64,000 bases of DNA from Posidoniimonas corsicana. Its GTDB lineage: Bacteria > Planctomycetota > Planctomycetia > Pirellulales > Lacipirellulaceae. The stretch covers positions 2,805,075 to 2,869,074 of the forward strand of contig NZ_SIHJ01000001.1 in the NCBI RefSeq assembly GCF_007859765.1. Direction: 5' to 3'. The stretch's first letter is position 1. Every line of letters begins with the position of its first letter. A program made the position numbers and the translations under genes. This document shows positions 9,153 to 17,615 of the stretch, in pieces. The notes beneath the pieces were generated by a model, which was given only the letters and a program-made list of their open reading frames with translations, was not told where the DNA came from and did no database searches.

Positions 9153-10154
9153 CTACAGGAAGTCACTGTCGGCAATGATGATCCGTGGGTTTGGCGAGTT
9201 CGACTTACGCTCGTTCGGGGTCATCAGCGCCCGCACGACGTTGAAGTCGATGCCTTGTTGCAGAAACAGCCCCCTCCCGCCGGCAAATGCCACATTCACC
9301 CCGCCCGGGTGGTTGCTACTGGGGCGGGCGTTGAGGGCCTGGGTCCGCGCCCAATCGATCCCGGTGTTCCGGTCAAAAGTGAGCTTGGTCACCATCTCAA
9401 TCGGAATACACTTATTGCCGGTGCACTCGACATCCTCGTCATTGATGTAGGCGTTGGTTGACAGCGACGGGCTCCATAAGAAAAGGGGCGACCACTGCCA
9501 ATCTAATTGTTCCTCCACGTGCTTGAAGTCGATTCGACCGACCTGCGTGCTGTGCGGCTTGAACGCCGACCACCCGAGCATATCGAAGCGGGAAGCGCTC
9601 AAGTTTTCAGAGTACACGAGTGTGTACTCACGACCGTCCCGCCAGTGGCCGTCCAGCATGGCGCGGTTGGGGTCGAAAGCGCGATTCAGAAACGGTCCGT
9701 TGGCGCTCCGCTGCTGCAGTGCCGACCCAATCATCCCTCCGTTCGCAACGTAGCTGTTAGCGGCGTTCGCGCGGGATTTCACGTCGTCACTTGGGCAGAG
9801 CATGACGTCAAAGAACGCGTCGGGGGCGGCGCCCTCTGCGTACAGGTCGTGGAGTTGGTGGTACTCAAGGTCGGGCAGGATCACCACCGCCCAGGTGCTG
9901 AACATCTCGCCGTTGGCTGAGCTGAGCCCGTTCTCCGCAAGGCGTTCGAATCCGCCGGGCCACCGTTTCATCCGCATCTCGTACTGCTGCGTCGCAAGTG
10001 TTATCTGCCGCATGCTGTTCAGGCACGTGCTCCGCCGACCCGCCTCGCGGGCGCTCTGAACCGCCGGCAGTAGTAACGCGATCAGCGTGCCGATGATCGC
10101 GATCACGACGAGCAACTCGACCAGCGTGAATCCCCTCGTTCTGTGCGCGCGCAT
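9153..10154 (-). CDS. DUF1559 domain protein with prepilin-type N terminus
   Basis: A 333-residue protein. A basic leader RAHRTRG is followed by the type IV prepilin motif [14 protein letters not shown] and the hydrophobic helix [17 protein letters not shown], after which the DUF1559 (SBP_bac_10-like) globular region extends to the C terminus. The late motif [17 protein letters not shown] matches the family's H-x-G-G-x-N-v-x-F-x-D-G region but has Ala-Gly-Gly in place of the usual Ala-Asp-Gly. The start at 10154 is chosen for AAGGACAAGGA just upstream; a longer frame to 10199 is not supported. Such genes are present in many copies in planctomycetes, where they are thought to be pseudopilin-like surface proteins. 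Convergent with the gene ending at 9136. Confidence 0.9.
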   Translation of the reverse strand: MRAHRTRGFTLVELLVVIAIIGTLIALLLPAVQSAREAGRRSTCLNSMRQITLATQQYEMRMKRWPGGFERLAENGLSSANGEMFSTWAVVILPDLEYHQLHDLYAEGAAPDAFFDVMLCPSDDVKSRANAANSYVANGGMIGSALQQRSANGPFLNRAFDPNRAMLDGHWRDGREYTLVYSENLSASRFDMLGWSAFKPHSTQVGRIDFKHVEEQLDWQWSPLFLWSPSLSTNAYINDEDVECTGNKCIPIEMVTKLTFDRNTGIDWARTQALNARPSSNHPGGVNVAFAGGRGLFLQQGIDFNVVRALMTPNERKSNSPNPRIIIADSDFL

Positions 10155-10683
10155 TCCTTGTCCTTCTCCGTTCCGGGTTGCGGTGTTCCGACCGTGCAAG
10201 TGAATCGGTGGAGGACGCGGATGTATTGCACCCGATGGAAGATTAATCGTTCGCTAACACAGGCCGGACGGCGTCTCGGATTCGCGCGGAGAAACGTTGG
10301 TCCGGCGCAGCCGCGTCAGCGGTGTTGACGCCGCCGACTCCTGATGACACGTGATCCTTGTTCAGCAGGCGCGCGTGATTGGGCGGTTCGGGTCGGCCAC
10401 CGGTCGCGCCGCAAAGTTGGCAAGCGCATGACTTTGGGCCGAATGGGCGATCGGCGAGTTCGCGTCGCCCCTGAGCTGCCAACGACCGCGAACCGCGGCG
10501 GAAGAATTGCGTCGCGCACATGCGAGAAAAAAGGTACGCTTTAGCGCCGGTTGCCGGCCCCGGAGCCGGCAAGTATACCGCTATTAAGGGGCGGCGATTG
10601 CCGTCCCAAGTAGGGCCGTTGCCCGCCGTCAATGACGCGGGCCAACCGACCCTGGTCCTTCAAGCTGTGGAAAGAGGGCTCCC
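10155..10683. other. 529-bp intergenic region
   Basis: No convincing coding frame: a 129-codon minus frame lacks a start signal and plausible composition. It holds the leader of the minus-strand DUF1559 gene and of the plus-strand DUF1338 gene. The only clear structure is an 8-bp inverted repeat (10551-10558 and 10565-10572) with a 6-nt loop. I see no riboswitch, tRNA or confident promoter boxes. Confidence 0.5.
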
Positions 10684-11496
10684 ATGAGCATCGACGATTT
10701 CTTTGCGAACCTGTGGGCGGACTACATCGCGTCGACCCCCCAGGCGGAGAAGATCAAGCAGGCGTTTGAGGCGAAGGGCGAGCGCGTGGTTAACGACCAC
10801 GTCGCGTTCCGCACGCTCGCGCTCGAGCCGATCCGCCTGAAGGCGCTCGAGCCGCACCTGCTGGCCGTGGGCTACACGCCGTACGAGCCGTACGACTTCG
10901 CCGCCAAGAAGCTGTCGGCCTACGGCTACCTCCCGCCGGGCCCGGAGCTGCCGCGGGTGTTCCTGTCGGAGCTGCGGGTGGACGAGCTGTCCGACGCGTC
11001 GGCCAAGATCCTCCGCGGCCTGGCCGAGCAGGTCGACGCCGAGAAGGTGAAGGATCCCAGCATCCTGTGGTCGGGCCGGCTGTGGGACCCGGTGAGCTGG
11101 GACGACTACCAAACGCTGCTGGCCGAGAGCGAGTACGCGGCCTGGATGGCCACCATCGGCATCCGCCCCAACCACTTCACCATCAGCGTGAACTACCTGG
11201 AGCAGCACCCCGAGGTGGAGGACGTGCTCCGCACGGTCGAGGGCCTGGGGTACCAGGTCAACGACTCGGGCGGCCGCGTGAAGGGCTCGCCCGAAGTGCT
11301 GCTCGAGCAGGGGTCGACCATGGCCGACCGGATGAAGGTCCCGTTCGCCGACGGCCAGGAGCGGGAGGTGCCGACCTGCTACTACGAGTTCGCCAAACGC
11401 TACAAGACGCCCTCCGGCGAGCTGTACCCCGGCTTCGTCGCGCAGAGCGCGGACAAGATCTTCGAGTCCACCAACGTCGGCAAGAGCGGTTCGTAG
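10684..11496 (+). CDS. DUF1338 protein, 2-oxoadipate dioxygenase/decarboxylase (HglS) family
   Basis: A 270-residue cytoplasmic protein of the DUF1338 family. The characterised member HglS is an Fe(II) enzyme converting 2-oxoadipate and O2 to 2-hydroxyglutarate and CO2 in lysine catabolism. Probable metal ligands are His39 (NDHVAFRT), His164 (RPNHFTISVN) and Glu235 (YYEFAKR), matching the His-His-Glu pattern. The protein is much shorter than Pseudomonas HglS (about 460 residues), so it belongs to the short DUF1338 branch, whose activity is less certain. The next two plus-strand genes encode lysine-pathway enzymes, which supports the assignment. GGAAAGAGGGCTCCC precedes the ATG as ribosome-binding region. 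Confidence 0.8.
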   Translation: MSIDDFFANLWADYIASTPQAEKIKQAFEAKGERVVNDHVAFRTLALEPIRLKALEPHLLAVGYTPYEPYDFAAKKLSAYGYLPPGPELPRVFLSELRVDELSDASAKILRGLAEQVDAEKVKDPSILWSGRLWDPVSWDDYQTLLAESEYAAWMATIGIRPNHFTISVNYLEQHPEVEDVLRTVEGLGYQVNDSGGRVKGSPEVLLEQGSTMADRMKVPFADGQEREVPTCYYEFAKRYKTPSGELYPGFVAQSADKIFESTNVGKSGS

Positions 11497-11658
11497 CGCA
11501 CCGCTGATGGACGCACGGAGATACCTCCGCGCCCCGGGCTGAAGAGTGTCCCGCTAGAGGCCCACCCCGCGGCCGCCGCCGCGGGGTTGGCCCCGATTAC
11601 AGGCGGCAGGCTGATAGAATCCGCACGCAGAACTAAGCAAGAGAACGAGAGCAACGCT

Positions 11659-12798
11659 ATGAGTGAGTCCAAGCACCCGGTCACGATCCTGGGCGCCGGT
11701 AAGATTGGCTGCGGCATCGCCCGCATCCTGCACACGTCGGGCCGCTACGAGGTGTTCGTGGCGGACATCGCGCCCGACGCGCTCGAGCGGCTGAAGGCCG
11801 AGACTCCGGTCGCGACCGGCGTGCTGGACGTCAACAACCACTCCGACCTGGTCGCCACGCTCAAGGCGCACGGCTCGGTCCTCTCCGCCCTGCCCTTCGA
11901 CCAGAACGTCAAGGTGGCCCAGGCGGCGCTCGAGGCGGGGGTCAGCTACTTCGACCTGACGGAGGACGTCGCCACCACGCAGGCGATACGGGACATCGCC
12001 GGCGAGGCGGCCGAGGGGCAGATCTTCATGCCGCAGTGCGGGCTGGCGCCGGGCTACATCGGCATCATCGCCCACGACCTCTGCCAGCGGTTCGACCGGC
12101 TGGACCGCGTGATGCTGCGGGTGGGGGCGCTGCCGCTCTACCCTACCAACATGCTCAAGTACAACCTGACCTGGTCCATCGACGGCCTGATCAACGAGTA
12201 CTGCAACCCCTGCGAGGCGATCTACGGCGGCGAGCCGAGCGACCTACAGCCGCTGGAGGGCCTGGAGCACTTCGCGCTGGACGGCGTCGACTACGAGGCG
12301 TTCAACACCTCCGGCGGGCTCGGCACGCTGTGCGAGACCCTGTCCGGCAAGGTCAAGACGCTCGACTACAAGACCGTCCGCTACGCCGGGCACCGCGACC
12401 TGATGATGTTCCTGCTGCACGGCCTGCGGATGATCGATCGCCGCGAGCTGCTCAAGGAGCTGATGGAGGACGCCATCCCCTGCACCAACCAGGACGTGGT
12501 GCTGATCTTCAGCACGGTCACCGGCTGGCGCAACAACCGTTTCGAGCAGATCGCCTACGCCCGCAAGGTCTACCACGGGGAGCTGTGCGGCCAGGAGGCG
12601 AGCTCCATCCAGATCACGACCGCCTCGAGCGCGTGCGTGGTGGTCGACCTGCACTTCGGCGGCAAGCTGCCCAGCAAGGGCTTCGTGCGTCAGGAGGACG
12701 TGAAGCTGTCCGACTTCGAGGCGAACGAGTTCGGCAAGCCCTACGCGACCGCCAAGACCGTGACCGCGCCCACCACTCCACAGCCGCTGGCCTCGTAG
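11659..12798 (+). CDS. saccharopine dehydrogenase family protein (lysine 6-dehydrogenase-like)
   Basis: A 379-residue NAD(P)-dependent oxidoreductase. It begins with a Rossmann motif ILGAGKIGCGIAR (residues 9-21) and continues with the saccharopine dehydrogenase catalytic/C-terminal fold. Diagnostic strings are CGLAPGYIG, NLTWSIDGLINEY, FNTSGGLGTL and LDYKTVRYAGH, which resemble stand-alone lysine 6-dehydrogenase. It could therefore oxidise lysine directly to aminoadipate semialdehyde, or act as saccharopine dehydrogenase; no lysine-ketoglutarate reductase domain is fused or nearby. The next gene encodes the semialdehyde dehydrogenase 74 bp downstream. ATG 11659 is chosen over upstream frame extensions because the Rossmann motif begins eight residues later. 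Confidence 0.82.
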   Translation: MSESKHPVTILGAGKIGCGIARILHTSGRYEVFVADIAPDALERLKAETPVATGVLDVNNHSDLVATLKAHGSVLSALPFDQNVKVAQAALEAGVSYFDLTEDVATTQAIRDIAGEAAEGQIFMPQCGLAPGYIGIIAHDLCQRFDRLDRVMLRVGALPLYPTNMLKYNLTWSIDGLINEYCNPCEAIYGGEPSDLQPLEGLEHFALDGVDYEAFNTSGGLGTLCETLSGKVKTLDYKTVRYAGHRDLMMFLLHGLRMIDRRELLKELMEDAIPCTNQDVVLIFSTVTGWRNNRFEQIAYARKVYHGELCGQEASSIQITTASSACVVVDLHFGGKLPSKGFVRQEDVKLSDFEANEFGKPYATAKTVTAPTTPQPLAS

Positions 12799-12872
12799 CC
12801 AACGGCCCTTAGCGACTCGGCGCGTTAGAATACCAGAACCCCTACCCGAAGACGGAACTGCAAGGCGAATCC

Positions 12873-14405
12873 ATGGATATCCCTGCTCAACTGCTCCCCC
12901 ACCAAATCCACGGCTGCTACCCCGGGGTCGCGATCGGCGGCAAGTACGAGCTGGGCGGAGGCGACAAGTTCTCGCCGGCATCGCCGGTCAACGGTGAGGC
13001 GGTTTGCCAGAGCGGCGCCGCCACCGCGGCCGATGTCGACGCGGCGGTGGCCACCGCGCACGGCGCGTTCAAGGCCTGGCGGACCGTTCCCGCGCCCGTC
13101 CGTGGCGAGCTGGTCCGCCGCATCGGCGACGAGGTCCGCAAGAACAAGTCCGAGCTCGCTAAGCTGATCACCCTCGAGGCGGGCAAGATCCCCGCCGAGG
13201 CCGAGGGCGAGATCCAGGAGTGGATCGACGTGTGCGATTTCGCTGTGGGCCTGTCGCGTCAGCTGTACGGGCTCACGATCGCCAGCGAGCGGCCGGAGCA
13301 CCAGCTCATCGAGCAGTGGCACCCGCTGGGCGTAGTCGGCGTGATCTCCGCGTTCAACTTCCCGTGCGCCGTGTGGGCGTGGAACTCGATGATCGGCCTG
13401 GTGTGCGGCGACCCCATCGTGTGGAAGCCGTCGGAGCAGACGCCGCTCATCTCGCTGGCGTGCCACGAGATGGTGGTCCGCGCCGCCAAGACCATGGACG
13501 AAGCGCCCGACGCGTTGTCGTGCGTGGTGCAGGGCAAGGCCGACGCCGGCGAGGCGCTCGCCAAGTCTGCCGACGTGCCGTTGGTGTCCGCGACCGGCTC
13601 GATCCCGATGGGCCGGGCCGTCGCCCAGACGGTGGCCGCCCGGCTGGGCCGCTGCCTGCTGGAGCTGTCGGGCAACAACGCGATGATCGTCACTGAGACC
13701 GCCGACCTCGAGCTGGCCGTGCGGGCGATTGTGTTCGCCGCGGTGGGCACCGCGGGGCAGCGCTGCACCAGCCTGCGGCGGCTGATCGTGCACCCGGACA
13801 TCATCGACAAGCTGGCCGACCGGCTGGTCAAGGCGTACGCCACGCTGCCGATCGGCGACCCGTCGAAGGAAGGGACGCTCGTCGGCCCGCTGGTTGGCAA
13901 GCCGTCAATGGAGAAGTTCCTGGCCAGCATCAAGGCCGCCCAGGCCCAGGGCGGCGAGCTGCTGTGCGGTGGCGAGCAGGTCACCGACGGCGTGCCGGGC
14001 GGGTGCTACGTGAAGCCGGCCCTGATCCGCATGCCGGAGCAGACCGACGTGATGCGGGAGGAGACCTTCGCTCCGCTCACGTATCTCACGACCTACGACT
14101 CGCTGGAGCACGCCATCGAGCTGCAGAACGGCGTCGCACAGGGCCTGTCGTCTGCCATCTTTACGTCGGACGTCCGCGAGGCGGGCCGGTTCCTCAGCCC
14201 GGCCGGCAGCGACTGCGGCATCGCCAACGTGAACATCGGCACCAGCGGCGCCGAGATCGGCGGCGCCTTCGGCGGCGAGAAGGAGACCGGCGGCGGACGC
14301 GAGTCGGGTTCCGACTCGTGGAAGCAGTACATGCGCCGCAGCACCAACACCATCAACTACGGCTCGGCCCTGCCGCTAGCCCAGGGCATCAAATTCGACG
14401 TGTAG
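12873..14405 (+). CDS. ALDH7-type aldehyde dehydrogenase, probable alpha-aminoadipate semialdehyde dehydrogenase
   Basis: A 510-residue NAD-dependent aldehyde dehydrogenase. The catalytic Cys298 lies in GTAGQRCTSLRR, the general base Glu264 in LLELSGNN, and the cofactor-site Asn in SAFNFPCAVW. The C-terminal block GGAFGGEKETGGGRESGSD followed by WKQYMRRSTNTINY is the signature of the ALDH7/antiquitin group, which oxidises aminoadipate semialdehyde to 2-aminoadipate. Length matches the family. It follows the saccharopine/lysine dehydrogenase and the DUF1338 protein on the same strand, so these three genes plausibly form one lysine-catabolic unit lacking only an aminotransferase (probably elsewhere). 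Confidence 0.9.
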   Translation: MDIPAQLLPHQIHGCYPGVAIGGKYELGGGDKFSPASPVNGEAVCQSGAATAADVDAAVATAHGAFKAWRTVPAPVRGELVRRIGDEVRKNKSELAKLITLEAGKIPAEAEGEIQEWIDVCDFAVGLSRQLYGLTIASERPEHQLIEQWHPLGVVGVISAFNFPCAVWAWNSMIGLVCGDPIVWKPSEQTPLISLACHEMVVRAAKTMDEAPDALSCVVQGKADAGEALAKSADVPLVSATGSIPMGRAVAQTVAARLGRCLLELSGNNAMIVTETADLELAVRAIVFAAVGTAGQRCTSLRRLIVHPDIIDKLADRLVKAYATLPIGDPSKEGTLVGPLVGKPSMEKFLASIKAAQAQGGELLCGGEQVTDGVPGGCYVKPALIRMPEQTDVMREETFAPLTYLTTYDSLEHAIELQNGVAQGLSSAIFTSDVREAGRFLSPAGSDCGIANVNIGTSGAEIGGAFGGEKETGGGRESGSDSWKQYMRRSTNTINYGSALPLAQGIKFDV

Positions 14406-14470
14406 CGTGAACCCGTCGCATAGCGTAGCTTGTCCTGCGGCTGTTCCAATACAAGCCGCGGAGCCAATCT

Positions 14471-14899
14471 ATGCCGACCGACCCTGCCCGTGAGTTCACC
14501 ATCGCCGCCGAGCCCAGTCTCTCGGCCGACGAATTCGTCGACGTGCTGCGGCGTTCGACGCTGGCCGAGCGCCGGCCCGTGGACAACGCGGACCAGATCG
14601 CCGGGATGCTGGCCCACGCCCACGTGGTGCTCACCGCCCGCACGCCCGAGGGGGCGCTGGTGGGTGTCAGCCGCGCGATCACCGACTTCCACTACTGCAC
14701 GTACCTGTCGGACCTGGCCGTCGATGTCGACTACCAAGGGCGCGGCGTCGGCCGGCGGCTGATTGAGGAAACGCACGCCGTGGCCGGGCGGCAGACCACG
14801 CTCATCCTGCTCTCCGCGCCGGCGGCCCGCGGGTACTACCCCCACATCGGCATGGAGCAGCACGACTCCTGCTGGATCATCCGGCCGACTGCAAGTTGA
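14471..14899 (+). CDS. GNAT family N-acetyltransferase
   Basis: A 142-residue single-domain acetyltransferase. The acetyl-CoA binding motif A is visible as [22 protein letters not shown] (R/Q-x-x-G-x-G/A form), followed by the family beta-bulge region and a C-terminal segment with [14 protein letters not shown], typical of small GNATs. The substrate (amine, amino acid or protein N terminus) is not inferable. It lies 65 bp after the aldehyde dehydrogenase on the same strand and could be cotranscribed, for example acting on a lysine-pathway amine (speculative). The stop is 18 bp from the convergent DUF885 gene. Confidence 0.88.
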   Translation: MPTDPAREFTIAAEPSLSADEFVDVLRRSTLAERRPVDNADQIAGMLAHAHVVLTARTPEGALVGVSRAITDFHYCTYLSDLAVDVDYQGRGVGRRLIEETHAVAGRQTTLILLSAPAARGYYPHIGMEQHDSCWIIRPTAS

Positions 14900-14917
14900 T
14901 GGGGGCGGCCGGACCGC

Positions 14918-16687
14918 TCAGCCCGCTCCTTGCGAATCGAGCCACTCGCTGATGTGCTCCTCCAGCACGTCCAGCGGCACGGCGCCGGTCTCGAGCACGG
15001 CGTCGTGGAACGCGCGGACGTCGAAATCTTTGCCCAGCCGCTCCTCCGCCTCGGCGCGGAGGTCGCGGATCTTCAGCTCGCCGATCTTGTAGCCCAGCGC
15101 CTGGCCCGGCCAGCCGATGTAGCGGTCGACCTCCGCACGGATGTTGTGCTCCGACAGCGCCGAATTCTGCGACATGAACTCGATGGCCCGCTGCCGCGTC
15201 CAGCCCTGGAAGTGCATGCCGGTGTCGATCACCAGCCGGCAGGCGCGCCACATCTCCATCGACAACCGACCGAAGTCGCTGTAGGGGTCCTGGTAGCAGT
15301 CGATCTCCTTGCCCAGCCTTTCGGCGTAGAGCGCCCAGCCCTCGACGTACGCGGTGAACCCGCTGTACTTGCGGAAGTTGGGCAGGCCCTCCATCTCCTG
15401 CTGCAGGGCGATCTGCAGGTGGTGCCCGGGCACGGCCTCGTGCAGCGAGAGCGCCTCGAGCGCGTACAGCGGGCGGCTCGGCAGGTTGTAGGTGTTCAGG
15501 CAGAAGAAACCCGCTTGGGCGCCGTCGCCGGCCGGGGGCTGGTAGTATGCGCAGGTCGTCTTGGGCGCGATGTAGCTGGGGATCTCACGCAGCCCGTACG
15601 GCGTGCGGGGCAGCCTGCCGAACAGCTTGGGCAGCTGCCCGTCGATCTTCTTGAGTAGGTACGAACACTCCGCCAGCAGCTCCTTGGGCGTCTTGGCGTA
15701 GTACTGCGGGTCCGTCCGCAGGTGCTCGAAGAACGCCTGCAGGTCGCCTTCGAACTCAACCTGCTGGACGATCGCCTCCATTTCGCCACGGATGCGGGCG
15801 ACCTCCGACAGCCCACGCTGGTGGACTTCCTCGGGCGTGAGGTCGAGGGTTGTGAACCGCCGCACGCGGTGGCGGTAGAAGTCCCGCCCGTCCGGCAGCG
15901 CCGACGCGCCGATGTTGGTGCGGCAGTTCGGCACGTACTCGTCCGCCATGAACCGCTTGAAGCGGGCGTACGCTGGTGATACTACCTGGGCGATCGCGTC
16001 GCTGCCCGCGGCCGCGAGCCGCTCTTTGTCCTCGGCGGAGAACGTGTTGGGGAACTCCTTGAAGGGCCCGAACAGCAGGCTCTCCTCGGGGTCGTCGACG
16101 ATGTGCGGGTCGACCGACTCCTCCCAGCCCTCGAGGATGACTGCGGGCATCGTCACGCCGCGCCGCACGCCCTCGCGCATCAGCTCGATGTTGCCGTCGG
16201 CCTGTGCGCCGAACGCCCGCAGCCGGGCGGTGTAGTTGTCGTAGTCCTGGACGGTCCTGAGCGGCACGTCGCGGGGCAGTTCGGGGAACTCGATGTGGAA
16301 CCCGCCGCGGTTGCTGACCGGCGTGAGGTGTGACAGGAACCGGTGCTCCGCGATGTCATCGGTGAGTTGCCGCTTGAACAGGGCCAGGTTGATCCGGTCG
16401 AGCCCGCTGAGCGCGTCGGCGTCGATTGCCATCGCCCGATCGTGAAACTCCGCCCGGGCCTCGGTGCGCCGCTGCTCGTCCGCCAGCGAGACCTTGGTCA
16501 GCCGGTCGTTGTAGCGGTGGTCGCCGGTGTGTGTGGCGAACTCGGGATGCTCCTCCATGCCGAACTGCCACGCGTCGTCCAGCAGTTGCTGCAATTGCTG
16601 CGCTGGGTCCCCAAGAACCGGTGTGGGGGCGAGAATAAATAGTAGAACCGCCGCTCTGGCGATTGACGGCTGGCTGCTGCTGTACAC
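14918..16687 (-). CDS. DUF885 protein, putative exported metallopeptidase-like
   Basis: A 589-residue protein from a GTG at 16687, chosen because it puts a signal peptide (ARAAVLLFILAPTPVLG) at the N terminus and has AGGGGG about 12 nt upstream. The body is the all-helical DUF885 fold, with the family metal site HEAVPGHHLQ near residue 425 and downstream ALYAERLG (Glu ligand candidate). This is the gluzincin-like HExxPGHH motif. DUF885 proteins are predicted dipeptidase or carboxypeptidase-like enzymes in the periplasm or outer surface; the substrate is unknown. It is divergent from the plus-strand gene at 16753, with 65 bp between the starts. Confidence 0.88.
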   Translation of the reverse strand: MYSSSQPSIARAAVLLFILAPTPVLGDPAQQLQQLLDDAWQFGMEEHPEFATHTGDHRYNDRLTKVSLADEQRRTEARAEFHDRAMAIDADALSGLDRINLALFKRQLTDDIAEHRFLSHLTPVSNRGGFHIEFPELPRDVPLRTVQDYDNYTARLRAFGAQADGNIELMREGVRRGVTMPAVILEGWEESVDPHIVDDPEESLLFGPFKEFPNTFSAEDKERLAAAGSDAIAQVVSPAYARFKRFMADEYVPNCRTNIGASALPDGRDFYRHRVRRFTTLDLTPEEVHQRGLSEVARIRGEMEAIVQQVEFEGDLQAFFEHLRTDPQYYAKTPKELLAECSYLLKKIDGQLPKLFGRLPRTPYGLREIPSYIAPKTTCAYYQPPAGDGAQAGFFCLNTYNLPSRPLYALEALSLHEAVPGHHLQIALQQEMEGLPNFRKYSGFTAYVEGWALYAERLGKEIDCYQDPYSDFGRLSMEMWRACRLVIDTGMHFQGWTRQRAIEFMSQNSALSEHNIRAEVDRYIGWPGQALGYKIGELKIRDLRAEAEERLGKDFDVRAFHDAVLETGAVPLDVLEEHISEWLDSQGAG

Positions 16688-16752
16688 TGTGCGAAGCCCC
16701 CTGTTGCTGAATCCCACGGCCCGGCGGCGTTTCCCGCCAACTTGAGTAAGCC

Positions 16753-17373
16753 ATGCAGAGTAACCTGTCGCCGCCCGACCTTCCACCTCGCCGGGGCGGG
16801 CGAGTGACGCGTTGGCTGGTCATCGTGCTGCCGATTGCCGTCGCGGTGGCCGGCGTCGCGATGCTGATCTCGATCGAGGCGCTCATCGGCGGCCTCCCCG
16901 CCTGCGCCGTAATCGGCCTGGTGCTGTCGTTTGTCAGCGCGCCGCTGGCGTCGTGGCGGCTGCACCTGTTTGCTGTTTCGGCGCCGCTGATGGCCGCGGC
17001 CTGCGCGATTATCATCTCATCCTGGCGGCTCTCTCCGGGCAACGCCTACGCCCCCATCAACTGCACGTGGTGGGTGTACGCGATATTCCTGATCGCGTTT
17101 TCTCGCGGCCCGATCCTGGACGTCTGGCGACGGGCCCACCCGGCACACTACGCCCCGGCGAACTGGCAGTTCAGCATCCGGTTCATGCTGTTGCTCACGG
17201 CGGTGCTGTCGGCGTGCTTGGCTACGACCAAGTGGATCATCGCCGGGGTCGAAAGCGACAGCGGATCGGGCTACACCGCCCGTGGCGAGATGATGGGGTT
17301 CGCCCTGGCCGCCTCGGCGGTGGTGTTTGTCATCGGCCTGGCGACTGCCCGTTTCTTGGCGTACAGGGCATAG
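16753..17373 (+). CDS. hypothetical multi-pass membrane protein
   Basis: A 206-residue protein with about six hydrophobic segments and a short basic N-terminal tail (PPRRGGRVTR). A charged loop (WRRAHPAHYAPANWQ) precedes a segment FSIRFMLLLTAVLSACLATTKW. The latter resembles the F-S-x-R-x-L-L-x-x-T/V-A motif that starts many planctomycete-specific membrane proteins, including the 23-28 kb family in this window. I recognise no enzymatic motif. It shares a 65-bp divergent intergenic region with the DUF885 gene. Function unknown. Confidence 0.7.
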   Translation: MQSNLSPPDLPPRRGGRVTRWLVIVLPIAVAVAGVAMLISIEALIGGLPACAVIGLVLSFVSAPLASWRLHLFAVSAPLMAAACAIIISSWRLSPGNAYAPINCTWWVYAIFLIAFSRGPILDVWRRAHPAHYAPANWQFSIRFMLLLTAVLSACLATTKWIIAGVESDSGSGYTARGEMMGFALAASAVVFVIGLATARFLAYRA

Positions 17374-17615
17374 CCCGCCGTCGACGCCACTCGCGACCAT
17401 AGGGCGGGCCGAGGGGGGAGCAGAACTGCATACTCGGCCGTGGTAGAAACCGCATCACTCTCTTCACTGATTCCCTATCGTGATTTTTCTGGGGGTGAAT
17501 CGGACGCTACCTTGAGCGGGCCACCGGGGTTGCATCCATGAATCTGCTAGTCTTTAGGCAGATATCTGGGGGCGGTTCACGGTTCCCATTGCGCCGTCTG
17601 TAGGAGTGCGACACT

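Noticed and set aside
10243-10632. 129-codon minus-strand open frame in the gap before the DUF1338 gene
   Set aside because: No start signal or recognisable composition; only GC-bias readthrough over a small hairpin.
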